Source: Clostridiales bacterium (GTDB taxonomy: Bacteria; Bacillota; Clostridia; Clostridiales; Oxobacteraceae). Taken from it: a stretch of DNA of 36,305 nucleotides. The position numbers and the translations under genes were made by a program. The notes below the pieces were generated by a model that saw only the letters and a program-made list of their open reading frames with translations, was not told the origin of the DNA and did not search any database. This document shows, in pieces, positions 16,217-23,660 of the stretch; the stretch's first letter is position 1; the number at the start of each line of letters is the position of its first letter. Location of the stretch: the NCBI GenBank assembly GCA_030016385.1, contig JASEJN010000036.1:1-36305 (forward strand), read 5' to 3'.

Positions 16217-17161
16217 CTAATAACATTTTATCATGCCGTCAAGGTTATCGCATTCGCTCACAGTTATATATTCAGAATCAAGCTCTTCCATTATTGTCCT
16301 CAATATGAGCGTTCCGGCAGGTATTATGTCGGCTCTCTGCATCTGGAGCCCCCTTATTTTCTTTCTTTCATCGATGCCGCAGCGTGCAAACATGTCGAAC
16401 ATGGAGCACACGTTATCCCTGTAGATCTTATATCCATGAACCTTGTCGATGTCATAAACCTTAAGCCCCTGATTGACAGCCGCCAGAGATGTAATCGTGC
16501 CTCCTATGCCTGCAATTTCAAAACTGCCGCCACATGATCCTCCGACATTTCTGCAATCCGCTGAATGCGCATATCCGCTTCCCTTTATTTTCTCCACCGC
16601 ACCGGCAATGGCATTTTTTATATACTGGGCAGCCAAACATATTTGGTCATCTGTTATATTATCCGTATTCATAAATTTTTCGGTTATTCTTACAGAGCCG
16701 ATGTCTATGCTGTCGGCAAACTGTATTTTGCCTTTATCGCCCAGAATGATCTCAGTGCTCCCTCCCCCTATGTCTATCACAATTCCCGTTCCGCCAATTA
16801 TCTGCGATGCTCCTGCAAAGTCCAGCCTTGCCTCTTCATCGCCTGATATTACTTTTACATCGATCCCTGTTTTGTCCTTTATCATTCCAATAAACTCGTC
16901 CCTGTTTTCGGCATCCCTTACAGCACTCGTTGCGATGGCTATAATCTCGGATGCCCCATAGCTCTGCGCTTTTCTTTTATAATCCATAAGAACACATACT
17001 GTTTTTTCTATCGCCTGTAGTGAAAGCTTTCTTTCACTATCCACATCTTTACCAAGCCTCGTTATTGTTGTCCGTTTTTCGATCCTTTCAATTGTTTTGC
17101 CAACTTTCCCAATATAAAGCCTCGTCGAGTTGGTACCTATATCTATAGCAGCTTTTATCAT
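16217..17161 (-). CDS. ppx: Exopolyphosphatase / Ppx-GppA phosphatase family protein
   Basis: A 314-residue protein with the two-lobed sugar-kinase/Hsp70 fold of Ppx/GppA enzymes, which release phosphate from polyphosphate or from pppGpp. Visible motifs are phosphate-1 DIGTNSTRLYIG (6-17), TSAVRDAENRDEF (78-90), the catalytic acidic site SGDEEARLDF (106-115) and phosphate-2 IDIGGGSTEI (129-138), with a late glycine loop AGIGGTITSLAA. The length fits the short form without an HD domain. The ATG follows GAGGT. In related genomes ppx is often close to yabR and divIC, as here. Polyphosphatase and pppGpp-phosphatase activity cannot be separated from sequence. Confidence 0.9.
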   Translation of the reverse strand: MIKAAIDIGTNSTRLYIGKVGKTIERIEKRTTITRLGKDVDSERKLSLQAIEKTVCVLMDYKRKAQSYGASEIIAIATSAVRDAENRDEFIGMIKDKTGIDVKVISGDEEARLDFAGASQIIGGTGIVIDIGGGSTEIILGDKGKIQFADSIDIGSVRITEKFMNTDNITDDQICLAAQYIKNAIAGAVEKIKGSGYAHSADCRNVGGSCGGSFEIAGIGGTITSLAAVNQGLKVYDIDKVHGYKIYRDNVCSMFDMFARCGIDERKKIRGLQMQRADIIPAGTLILRTIMEELDSEYITVSECDNLDGMIKCY

Positions 17162-17237
17162 ATAATACCTCTATTTTAGCTTAATTCAGCAAGAATTCCA
17201 CCATTTTTTTAAATAATATGTTAGTTCATATTAATTA

Positions 17238-17263
17238 AAGCATTCCACATATGTGAAATGCTT
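17238..17263 (-). terminator. Hairpin downstream of yabR
   Basis: AAGCATT and AATGCTT flank the palindrome CACATATGTG. The T-tract is weak on the minus strand and better on the plus strand. It is a probable terminator 10 bp after the yabR stop. Confidence 0.55.
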
Positions 17264-17273
17264 CTTTTATTAT

Positions 17274-17699
17274 CTAAAAAGCCGAGCCTCTCCTTGTATA
17301 ACCTCCGCCCCTCTTTCCCTCTTGGTTCTTTTTTAAATCCTGATACTTTTCCTCGCTGTCTTTCAAAAACTTGGACAGCCGCTCCTCGAAGGACATAGAT
17401 GCTGTTCTGCCCTTATCCTGCGACCAATCAATATCCACAGGTCGTGCGGATTTTTTATGCAATTCATCCCGGGCTTGTTTAATTGAAAGGCTCACCTTGC
17501 CATTATCCTCAATCGATATGATCTTTACCTTAACTCTCTCTCTTTCTTTCAAGAAATCTCTTATATCTTTTACAAATGTATCAGACACCTCAGAAATATG
17601 AACCAACCCTGTTTTGCCACCTGCAAGTTCAACAAACGCTCCAAAATTTGTAATATTTACTACAGTTCCATCTACAATGCTACCTACCTTTAGGGACAT
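17274..17699 (-). CDS. yabR: S1 domain RNA-binding protein, YabR-like
   Basis: A 141-residue protein with a single N-terminal S1 domain (residues 1-75: GSIVDGTVVNITNFGAFVEL, GLVHISEVSD, VKVKIISIEDNGKVSLSIK), a charged linker and a basic glycine/arginine tail (KRGGGYTRRG). Bacillus YabR is similar in length and sits beside divIC. S1 domains bind single-stranded RNA; the target is not known. The start is the ATG at 17699, where the S1 homology begins and AAGGAGG lies 12 nt upstream; 40 more in-frame codons upstream read through the promoter and are not coding. It has its own perfect sigma-A promoter. Confidence 0.9.
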   Translation of the reverse strand: MSLKVGSIVDGTVVNITNFGAFVELAGGKTGLVHISEVSDTFVKDIRDFLKERERVKVKIISIEDNGKVSLSIKQARDELHKKSARPVDIDWSQDKGRTASMSFEERLSKFLKDSEEKYQDLKKNQEGKRGGGYTRRGSAF

Positions 17700-17736
17700 A
17701 CAAAAAAGTTTCCTCCTTAATAAATTCAATGTGATA

Positions 17737-17765
17737 ATTATATAATAATTAAAAAATAGTGTCAA
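17737..17765 (-). promoter_or_regulatory. Perfect-consensus sigma-A promoter of yabR
   Basis: TTGACA (17760-17765), exactly 17 bp, then TATAAT (17737-17742). This is the only full-consensus promoter I see in the window. It implies strong, mostly unregulated transcription, about 40 bp before the start codon. Confidence 0.85.
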
Positions 17766-17821
17766 GCATCCGAAATCTCTAACGGGTGCATATTTCATAT
17801 TTGAAGAATATATATACACCT

Positions 17822-17841
17822 AAATATGAACTTATGTTATT
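17822..17841 (+). repeat. MITE-like repeat fragment, copy 5
   Basis: Twenty bases, AATATGAACTTATGTTATTT, match the left module of the repeat family; homology stops on both sides. It is probably a decayed copy between divIC and yabR. Confidence 0.5.
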
Positions 17842-17862
17842 TACAGCCTGTGAAATAGAGTA

Positions 17863-18141
17863 TCACTTTTTATCATCTATTGCAAACACTATCTCACCGG
17901 GCTTAATCAGCCCTAACTTCTGCCTTGCGACTTTTTCTTTATATTCATTTGTTTTTGCGAACTCAATTTTATCTCTCAAATAAGAGTTCTGATTCTCAAT
18001 CTTTGCGTTAGCCTGCTTGTATACATTAATCTGATTTTTTATCCTGCCTATCATTATCTGCTGTCCGATTACAGTATATCCCACATAAAAGATTAACGCA
18101 GCAGCAATGATATACCTGATTCTGAATTTCCGTTTTTTCAT
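17863..18141 (-). CDS. divIC: Septum formation initiator, DivIC/FtsB family
   Basis: A 92-residue bitopic protein: a basic cytoplasmic start (MKKRKFRIR), one membrane helix (about 10-28), then an extracytoplasmic coiled coil (about 29-66) and the family segment ARQKLGLIKPGEIVFAI. It would act in the divisome with FtsL and DivIB at the septum. It is placed between yabQ and yabR as in Bacillus. The ribosome site AAGGTCGG precedes the ATG. Confidence 0.93.
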   Translation of the reverse strand: MKKRKFRIRYIIAAALIFYVGYTVIGQQIMIGRIKNQINVYKQANAKIENQNSYLRDKIEFAKTNEYKEKVARQKLGLIKPGEIVFAIDDKK

Positions 18142-18176
18142 AATATCCGACCTTCTTAAATTTATTACGGTTAATT

Positions 18177-18205
18177 ATTCTATACGTTTCAAAAAAATCC
18201 TGCAA
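18177..18205 (-). promoter_or_regulatory. Possible divIC promoter
   Basis: -35 TTGCAG (18200-18205), 17 bp, -10 TAGAAT (18177-18182). The -35 is weak. It lies between the repeat at 18232 and divIC, so divIC need not depend on yabPQ transcription. Confidence 0.35.
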
Positions 18206-18231
18206 AATTGCAAACTTTTATTAAATTATTA

Positions 18232-18303
18232 CTTCAATTCGTAATTTTATCTTGTGTTATTTTGAACACTCATTCGCCAGATTCAAGTTTTATAAGTTCT
18301 AAG
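18232..18303 (+). repeat. MITE-like repeat, short form, copy 6, overlapping the yabQ stop
   Basis: Starts CTTCAATTCGTAAT, contains TTATTTTGAACACTCATTCG and ends TAAGTTCTAAG. The yabQ stop codon (TAG, 18299-18301) is made by the conserved CTA of the repeat end. Similarity to copy 4 continues weakly to about 18310, under the last codons (Gly-Arg-Pro) of yabQ. Confidence 0.85.
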
Positions 18304-18775
18304 GCCTGCCGCCTTCTTTATTCTTGCCAAATCGTTTCCTTACAATATTGCTAAAAGATTTCTTGAAAAACTTCTTTGTGCCGTTGGCAGGTCCCCAGAA
18401 TAAATTATATAAAAGTTTAAATGGTATCAGTGCAAATATATAAAAAATATGTACAATCCTGATTATTATATATATGATACCCCGATATAATTTGAGTATA
18501 TATTCTGAAAACAGTTTGAGATATATAAATACTCCGAAACACATCCCTGCAAATGTATAAAACCGCAATGCCGCAAAATCTGCCCTCAGCAATATCGAAA
18601 ACACCATACACCCGGTAATAAGCCAAAATAGCAAGTCCATAAAAGAAAGAAAAACCCTGGAAGGCTTTGTATAATAGTTAATGGTTCTATACATGTCAAA
18701 AAGCAGACCTATTGCGATACCTGCAAAAATGGATAATAAAAGAGACATAAACTGGACCTGTAATGTCGAAAGCAT
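18299..18775 (-). CDS. yabQ: Spore cortex biosynthesis protein YabQ
   Basis: A 158-residue polytopic protein with about four membrane helices and a basic C-terminal tail (KKFFKKSFSNIVRKRFGKNKEGG). The N-terminal part (QFMSLLLSIFAGIAIGLLFDMYRTINY) and an early SFMDLLFWLITG are typical of YabQ. In Bacillus YabQ is made in the mother cell, sits in the outer forespore membrane and is needed for cortex formation. The start is the ATG at 18775, six bases after GGAGGG; the TTG two codons earlier is too close to that site. It is 18 bp after yabP. Its stop codon lies inside a MITE-like repeat. Confidence 0.92.
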   Translation of the reverse strand: MLSTLQVQFMSLLLSIFAGIAIGLLFDMYRTINYYTKPSRVFLSFMDLLFWLITGCMVFSILLRADFAALRFYTFAGMCFGVFIYLKLFSEYILKLYRGIIYIIIRIVHIFYIFALIPFKLLYNLFWGPANGTKKFFKKSFSNIVRKRFGKNKEGGRP

Positions 18776-18793
18776 CGTCAACCCTCCATTAAT

Positions 18794-19120
18794 CTATTTG
18801 AAGAGTTTGCTTAAAAAACTTTCACCTGCATGTTTGATATCCTGCTTCTCAGAATATGCACACATATCTATTCTACCGTTTATAGCCAGATCCCCTGTTT
18901 CAACATTTAATCTGCTCATATGCATGCCCGAGCCCTTTATAGTAAGGGTCCCCAGCGTTGTATCCAGTACTATCTGGCTTTCATTGAAGCTTTCAACATT
19001 CAGGATCCCGCTTAAAATAACCCTTTCCCTGTTTTCAAGAGAGATGTTCTGTCTCTTTTCAGAGACAATCCTTTTTTGCATTTGTATCTTTGCAGAATTT
19101 AGATTTTTCTTGTCATCCAA
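18794..19120 (-). CDS. yabP: Spore coat/cortex-associated protein YabP
   Basis: A 108-residue soluble protein of the YabP/YqfC family, recognised by RERVILSGILNVESFNESQIVLDTTLGTLTIKGSGMHMSRLNVETGDLAINGRID. It starts at a TTG (19120) with GGGGGG eight bases upstream; 14 more in-frame codons run upstream over the ribosome site and are not coding. In Bacillus yabP is cotranscribed with yabQ under sigma-E in the mother cell; its biochemical role is unknown. A sigma-E-like promoter lies at 19181-19209. yabQ follows after 18 bp. Confidence 0.9.
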   Translation of the reverse strand: MDDKKNLNSAKIQMQKRIVSEKRQNISLENRERVILSGILNVESFNESQIVLDTTLGTLTIKGSGMHMSRLNVETGDLAINGRIDMCAYSEKQDIKHAGESFLSKLFK

Positions 19121-19180
19121 AATAATAACCCCCCGCAAGATATATGCCACTCTTAAATACACCTTATGATATTCTATAAG

Positions 19181-19209
19181 ATTATATGAATATCATCATA
19201 TATTTATGA
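19181..19209 (-). promoter_or_regulatory. Sigma-E-like promoter of yabPQ
   Basis: -35 TCATAAA (19203-19209; consensus TCATATT), a 14-bp spacer and -10 CATATAAT (19181-19188; consensus CATACAAT), about 60 bp before yabP. The spacing and both boxes fit mother-cell sigma-E. Confidence 0.5.
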
Positions 19210-19266
19210 AGGGTTATATATAAAGTTTAAATTATCTTACTTCACTGCCACTGGTATATATAAACG

Positions 19267-21291
19267 CTATTTTAAAAACCCGGTCAGCACATTCTTTACC
19301 TTGGGCACGACATAATGGCTGCCGCCCCTTGCCTTTACATCCTCGATCATCATCGATACGGCAAGCCTTGGGTTATCGGTATTCAAGGCTACAAACCATC
19401 CGTTTTCCTTAGCTTCCTTATCATTTTTATCAGCCTTTAATTCTGCCGTCCCTGTTTTTGCTGCTATTGAAACATTTGGTATCCTGCATTCCCTTGCAGT
19501 ACCTTTGCTGTCTTCTACAACCTGTATAAGGTCATTCAGTATTATTTCAGCTTTGTCTTTCGGTATCGCACCCTCATGCCACACCTGGGGCGTACCGCCT
19601 TCCTTGAGTTCAAGGGCAGGCTTTAAAATATTGCCATTATTTACCAAAGATGAATAAATCAATGCGAGGTGCAATGTGCTGGTTTCAACTTTTCCCTGGC
19701 CATATCCCGTATCGGCCAGCTGTATATCATTTTGAAAGTCACCCTCGGTTATCATGGATTTTTTTATAGGATACTCAAAGGGAATATCCTCGCCTATGCC
19801 AAATGATGCTGCCCCGTCAATCATAGGCTTTCCTCCGATCTTAAGAGCCGACATCGCAAAATATATATTATCAGAATAGACAAGCGCATCTTTGAGGTTC
19901 ACGGGCCTCTTGGGGTCTGATACTCTTTTTACATAATAATCGCCCCATGATTTATCCTTCTGCCAGGTTAACCCTTGTATGTTTATCTTTTCATCAGGAT
20001 TTATCTTGCCTGTTTTCAAACCTATCCCTGCCGTAATCGCCTTAAATGTGGAACCAGGCGCATAAACCTGGGCGAATCTGTTCATAAGCGGCTTTTTAGG
20101 GTCATCATTCAATGCCTTCCACCGACTCTGTGAAATACCGAGCACCAACTGATTTGGATCATAAGAAGGGCTGCTGACAAGGGCCAGAACTTCGCATGTT
20201 TTTGGGTTTATTGCCGCAGCGTCCCCGGCATCGGGTGATAGCTGTTTGTATAGGGCATCCTGCATATTGGCATCTATGGTAAGCTTTATATCCTCCCCAT
20301 TTTGAGGCTCTGTTTTTATTATAGTCTGTTTCCTGCTATTATCGGAACCTTCTATCCATATTTCGCCGCCGTTTTTGCCCCTGAGCCTTTTCTCAAATAT
20401 CTGCTCCAGACCCGCCTTGCCTATTATATCCGAGTCGGTATATCCTTCAGAATTCAATTTTTTCAATTCATCGCCTGAAATATTGCCAACCCATCCTATA
20501 AGCTGGGCCATAGCTTCTTTATATGGATAGACCCGCGCCTTGACATTGGTAATTTTGACTCCCGGTATTTTAAGAAGATCATCAGTCCTGCCATCATTTT
20601 CCGGTATTTTTGCTATCGGCACAAATAAATCGTCCTTTACCCACTTCTGGTTTAAAAGGCTATCGATTTGATCGACGGCAATACCTAAAATGCTCGCTAT
20701 CTTAGACTTTGATGTTTCTTTATCGTTTCCCAATTTCCCGGGCACGACACCCACCGATTGAACTGTGCCGTTGGCTGCAAGCTCTTTTCCGTTTCTGTCG
20801 AGCAACTCCCCTCTTTGGGCTTCAGACAGATTAAACCTCACTTTATCCCCCGGACCCATTTGGGGAAAAATCATCTGCTCGTTCCATACGATATGCCACT
20901 CGCTTTTGTTATTCTGTTTTTCCAAAACCATCCCGGCATTGTGTGAAAACTTGACTGTTCCTGCAGCAGTTTCCATGCTCATATCAAATGGTACGGATAT
21001 TTTATTATTTTTGTCAGGCTTCATTTTTTCCGTTATCTTCGGTGTAATAGTGATTTTGCTTGCACCTATACCATCATAAATGTTTGTATATCTTTGAACA
21101 AAATTATCTTCAGATATATTTTTCTTGGTATCCGCGGAAAGCTGGGCATACATCGCTTTAAAATTTTCCTTGCTCCAGTTTGAAGCATATGTTTTAAATG
21201 CATCTTCAAACTTCGGCTGCCGCGAACATCCCGCATACAAAGCAGAAAAAACAGCCAGTACCAAAACAGCTATTATCTTTTTTTTAAACAC
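19267..21291 (-). CDS. Penicillin-binding lipoprotein with MecA_N domain (transpeptidase)
   Basis: A 674-residue class B penicillin-binding protein. A signal peptide ends in the lipobox LYAGC (Cys22), so it is probably a lipoprotein. Then come an NTF2-like MecA_N domain (about 28-145, SWSKENFKAMYAQL), a dimerisation domain and a transpeptidase with STFK (Ser414), SDN (473-475) and KTGT (612-615). It cross-links peptidoglycan outside the membrane; MecA_N proteins include low-affinity PBPs (PBP2a, Bacillus PbpC). The GTG start at 21291 follows AAGGAG at a good distance; in-frame codons above it overlap that site. It lies between rqcP and yabP, where Bacillus has no PBP. Confidence 0.92.
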   Translation of the reverse strand: MFKKKIIAVLVLAVFSALYAGCSRQPKFEDAFKTYASNWSKENFKAMYAQLSADTKKNISEDNFVQRYTNIYDGIGASKITITPKITEKMKPDKNNKISVPFDMSMETAAGTVKFSHNAGMVLEKQNNKSEWHIVWNEQMIFPQMGPGDKVRFNLSEAQRGELLDRNGKELAANGTVQSVGVVPGKLGNDKETSKSKIASILGIAVDQIDSLLNQKWVKDDLFVPIAKIPENDGRTDDLLKIPGVKITNVKARVYPYKEAMAQLIGWVGNISGDELKKLNSEGYTDSDIIGKAGLEQIFEKRLRGKNGGEIWIEGSDNSRKQTIIKTEPQNGEDIKLTIDANMQDALYKQLSPDAGDAAAINPKTCEVLALVSSPSYDPNQLVLGISQSRWKALNDDPKKPLMNRFAQVYAPGSTFKAITAGIGLKTGKINPDEKINIQGLTWQKDKSWGDYYVKRVSDPKRPVNLKDALVYSDNIYFAMSALKIGGKPMIDGAASFGIGEDIPFEYPIKKSMITEGDFQNDIQLADTGYGQGKVETSTLHLALIYSSLVNNGNILKPALELKEGGTPQVWHEGAIPKDKAEIILNDLIQVVEDSKGTARECRIPNVSIAAKTGTAELKADKNDKEAKENGWFVALNTDNPRLAVSMMIEDVKARGGSHYVVPKVKNVLTGFLK

Positions 21292-21437
21292 TTGACCCCA
21301 CTCCTTTTTATGCAAGCTCAATCAAGGCAATATGCTATTCTACGGACAGCCCTGTAAAAATTGGCCTAATGCTTTAAAAAAGCTTTATATAAAAGTTCAC
21401 TTATAATATTACCACAACGGATAAATAATAGCTGCTT

Positions 21438-21695
21438 CTAAAAATTGTCTTCTCCTTCGATTATTTTATATATACCGGAGCTCTCGCCCTTTCTTACAAC
21501 ATCGGGAGTACCAAGAATCTGAGCCTTCAAAAATCTGCTGCCAAAGCGGATTTCGATTACATCTCCCGCTTTCACTTCGCTGCCCGGTTTTGCTGTCCTT
21601 CCATTTATAGATACCCTTCCTGTATCGCATGCCTCTTTTGCAACTGTCCTTCTCTTAATTATCCTGGATATTTTAAGATATTTATCAAGCCTCAT
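21438..21695 (-). CDS. rqcP: S4-domain ribosome quality control protein RqcP (YabO/HslR type)
   Basis: An 85-residue protein made almost entirely of an S4 RNA-binding domain (MRLDKYLKISRIIKRRTVAKEACDTGRVSINGRTAKPG). The family binds 50S-tRNA complexes and helps RqcH add alanine tails during ribosome rescue. The start is the ATG at 21695, eight bases after GGAG; a GTG three codons earlier is less well placed. It lies next to HU, the conserved hup-yabO-yabP arrangement. Confidence 0.93.
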   Translation of the reverse strand: MRLDKYLKISRIIKRRTVAKEACDTGRVSINGRTAKPGSEVKAGDVIEIRFGSRFLKAQILGTPDVVRKGESSGIYKIIEGEDNF

Positions 21696-21766
21696 AAAAA
21701 ACACTCCAATACAAATTTTTTAAAATATACCAATAAATATAAAATATGTTCCCAAAGATATAGATG

Positions 21767-21803
21767 AAAAAAGCTCCCAAAGAAACATATGGGAGCTTTT
21801 TTT
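21767..21803 (-). terminator. Terminator of the HU gene
   Basis: AAAAAAGCTCCCA pairs with TGGGAGCTTTTTT around a 10-nt loop, with a T-run on both strands. It lies 7 bp after the HU stop. Confidence 0.9.
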
Positions 21804-21809
21804 AGTATG

Positions 21810-22085
21810 CTATTTATTGACTCTGTCTTTGAATTCTTTGCCGGCTTTAAATACGGGAACCTTTGAAGCTGGAATAGCTATTTCTTCCATAGTCCTTGGA
21901 TTTCTGCCTTTTCTTTCCCCTCTTGCCCTTACTTCAAATGTACCAAATCCGACAAGCTGAACCTTATCACCTTTTTCCATGGTTTCTTCAACGCTGTCTA
22001 TAAATGATTTAAGAGCTTTCTCCGCATCTTTTTTTGTTAAACCACTTTTTTCGGCAATACTTGTAATTAAATCTGCTTTATTCAT
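21810..22085 (-). CDS. hup: HU-family DNA-binding protein
   Basis: A 91-residue histone-like protein of standard length. It starts MNKADLITSIAEKSGLTKKDAEK and has the beta-arm segment GFGTFEVRARGERKGRNPRT followed by IPASKVPVFKAGKEFKDRV. As a dimer it bends and compacts DNA. It has a strong ribosome site (AAGGAGGG), its own promoter and its own terminator, so it is probably a well-expressed single-gene unit. Confidence 0.98.
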   Translation of the reverse strand: MNKADLITSIAEKSGLTKKDAEKALKSFIDSVEETMEKGDKVQLVGFGTFEVRARGERKGRNPRTMEEIAIPASKVPVFKAGKEFKDRVNK

Positions 22086-22109
22086 TATTTTCCCTCCTTA
22101 AAGATACAC

Positions 22110-22157
22110 ATGATGTTCATCACATCATAGATTAGCATATTCTTCATAAACTTGAAA
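22110..22157 (-). promoter_or_regulatory. HU promoter with palindrome at the start site
   Basis: -35 TTTCAA (22152-22157), a 17-bp spacer ending in TGC and -10 TAATCT (22129-22134). Directly after the -10 is ATGATGT-N5-ACATCAT (22110-22128), a 7-bp inverted repeat over the predicted +1 that could be an operator or an RNA hairpin. Confidence 0.5.
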
Positions 22158-22193
22158 AATCCTTCTTTTTAACCGATAGTTTTTATCAAAATT

Positions 22194-23660
22194 CTAAATA
22201 TTATTCATTTTAGCCTCATTCCATAATTTATCCATCTCCGGTAATGTCATGTCTTCCAATTTTTTATTTAACTGACCGGCACTTTTTTCTATGTATTCAA
22301 ATCTCCTGATAAATTTCTCAGTCGTGCTATTCAGTGCAAACTCGGGCATGACATTTAAAAACCTACATACATTCACCACAGCAAAAAGAAGATCTCCAAG
22401 TTCTTCTATTATTTTACCATATTCTTCTGATTTGTATACCTCAATTAATTCATTTAATTCCTCATTTATCTTTTTTATCGCATCTTCCATATTATTGAAG
22501 TCAAATCCAACCCCGGCTGCTTTCTCCTGAACCTTATAACTTCTCATAAGAGCCGGTAAAATTTTGGGCACATGCTTTAATACATCTGTTACGGTTTTGT
22601 GGTTTTGTTCCTTTCTTTTTATTTTATCCCAATTTTCAATAACATCTTCTGCTGTCAGGCATACATCATTTCCGAATATATGGGCATGTCTTTTTATCAT
22701 TTTGTCCGTTATCTTATCCGTTACATCGTACAGATCAAATTTGCCCTCTTCTTTTGCGATCTGCGCATGGAATACCACCTGTAAAAGAACATCTCCAAGT
22801 TCCTCACAGAGTTTCTCTTCATCCTTTTGATCTATGGCTTCCAGGACTTCATAGCTTTCTTCAATCAGATACCGCTTTAAAGACTCATGAGTCTGTTTCC
22901 TGTCCCATGGGCATCCGCCGTTTCCCCTCAACCTTCCCATAATTTCAGTAAGGTCTTCCATATTGTATCTTCTCTTTGCCGCAGGAGGTATATAAATACT
23001 CGTCAGGTGGTCCACCCAATCAACCCTGTCTATATTGTAAAGGGGCATTTTCTCAATTCTTTCCATATCCTTTACCCCTGCCGCATGTATCATTGTTACC
23101 TCCTGCTCATCTTTATAATAATCCATGAGCTTAAGCTTTACGTCAGATGCAACTTTTCTATTATATACCTGAGTTATTATATTATGGACAGATGTGTCTA
23201 CATGAATGTTTGCTATCTGCAGGCCATCCATGACCGTAAGCCCGTCGATGGGGTCTATAGGCAGAGCTTTTATCACCGCATCTATAAAACTTACCGACTG
23301 AACTATATCCACATCTATATTGCTTTGTTTTGCCAAAGATAAAATCATCTGTACGGTATCCTCCGCTACAAGAGGATTCCCCGGAACTGCATATGTAACA
23401 TCATGTTCCCTCGCCATATCGATTATTTGCTTTGATATTTCCTCATATACCTTCTCAAAGGCCGGAAATTTGTCATAGTAATCATCAAAGCTTTTATATA
23501 TTATTCCCATATCGTCAAGATATTTTACAGTTGGATGTATTTTTGTCCTCAAGTATAGGCATTTTGAATTTTCTATCGTCTTTAAAGCCTTCAGTGTAAT
23601 GTCGTCTAAGGAGCCCGGTCCGAGCCCTACTATAGTTATCTTCCCCATTTTTGTTTTCAC
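22194..23660 (-). CDS. mazG: Tetrapyrrole methylase-like / MazG nucleotide pyrophosphohydrolase fusion (YabN type)
   Basis: A 488-residue two-part protein. Residues 1-225 form a SAM-dependent methylase-like domain (IVGLGPGSLDDIT, AVPGNPLVAEDTV) of unknown activity. Residues 235-485 contain tandem MazG domains with GGCPWDRKQTHESL (248-261), EESYEVLEAI, EELGDVLLQVVFHAQIA and a second EELGDLLFAVVNVCRF; these metal-binding helices hydrolyse NTPs, often non-canonical ones. It overlaps spoVB by 4 bp (GTGA), with a GTG start; an ATG four codons later, behind AAAGGTG, is an equally good start. Confidence 0.94.
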   Translation of the reverse strand: MKTKMGKITIVGLGPGSLDDITLKALKTIENSKCLYLRTKIHPTVKYLDDMGIIYKSFDDYYDKFPAFEKVYEEISKQIIDMAREHDVTYAVPGNPLVAEDTVQMILSLAKQSNIDVDIVQSVSFIDAVIKALPIDPIDGLTVMDGLQIANIHVDTSVHNIITQVYNRKVASDVKLKLMDYYKDEQEVTMIHAAGVKDMERIEKMPLYNIDRVDWVDHLTSIYIPPAAKRRYNMEDLTEIMGRLRGNGGCPWDRKQTHESLKRYLIEESYEVLEAIDQKDEEKLCEELGDVLLQVVFHAQIAKEEGKFDLYDVTDKITDKMIKRHAHIFGNDVCLTAEDVIENWDKIKRKEQNHKTVTDVLKHVPKILPALMRSYKVQEKAAGVGFDFNNMEDAIKKINEELNELIEVYKSEEYGKIIEELGDLLFAVVNVCRFLNVMPEFALNSTTEKFIRRFEYIEKSAGQLNKKLEDMTLPEMDKLWNEAKMNNI

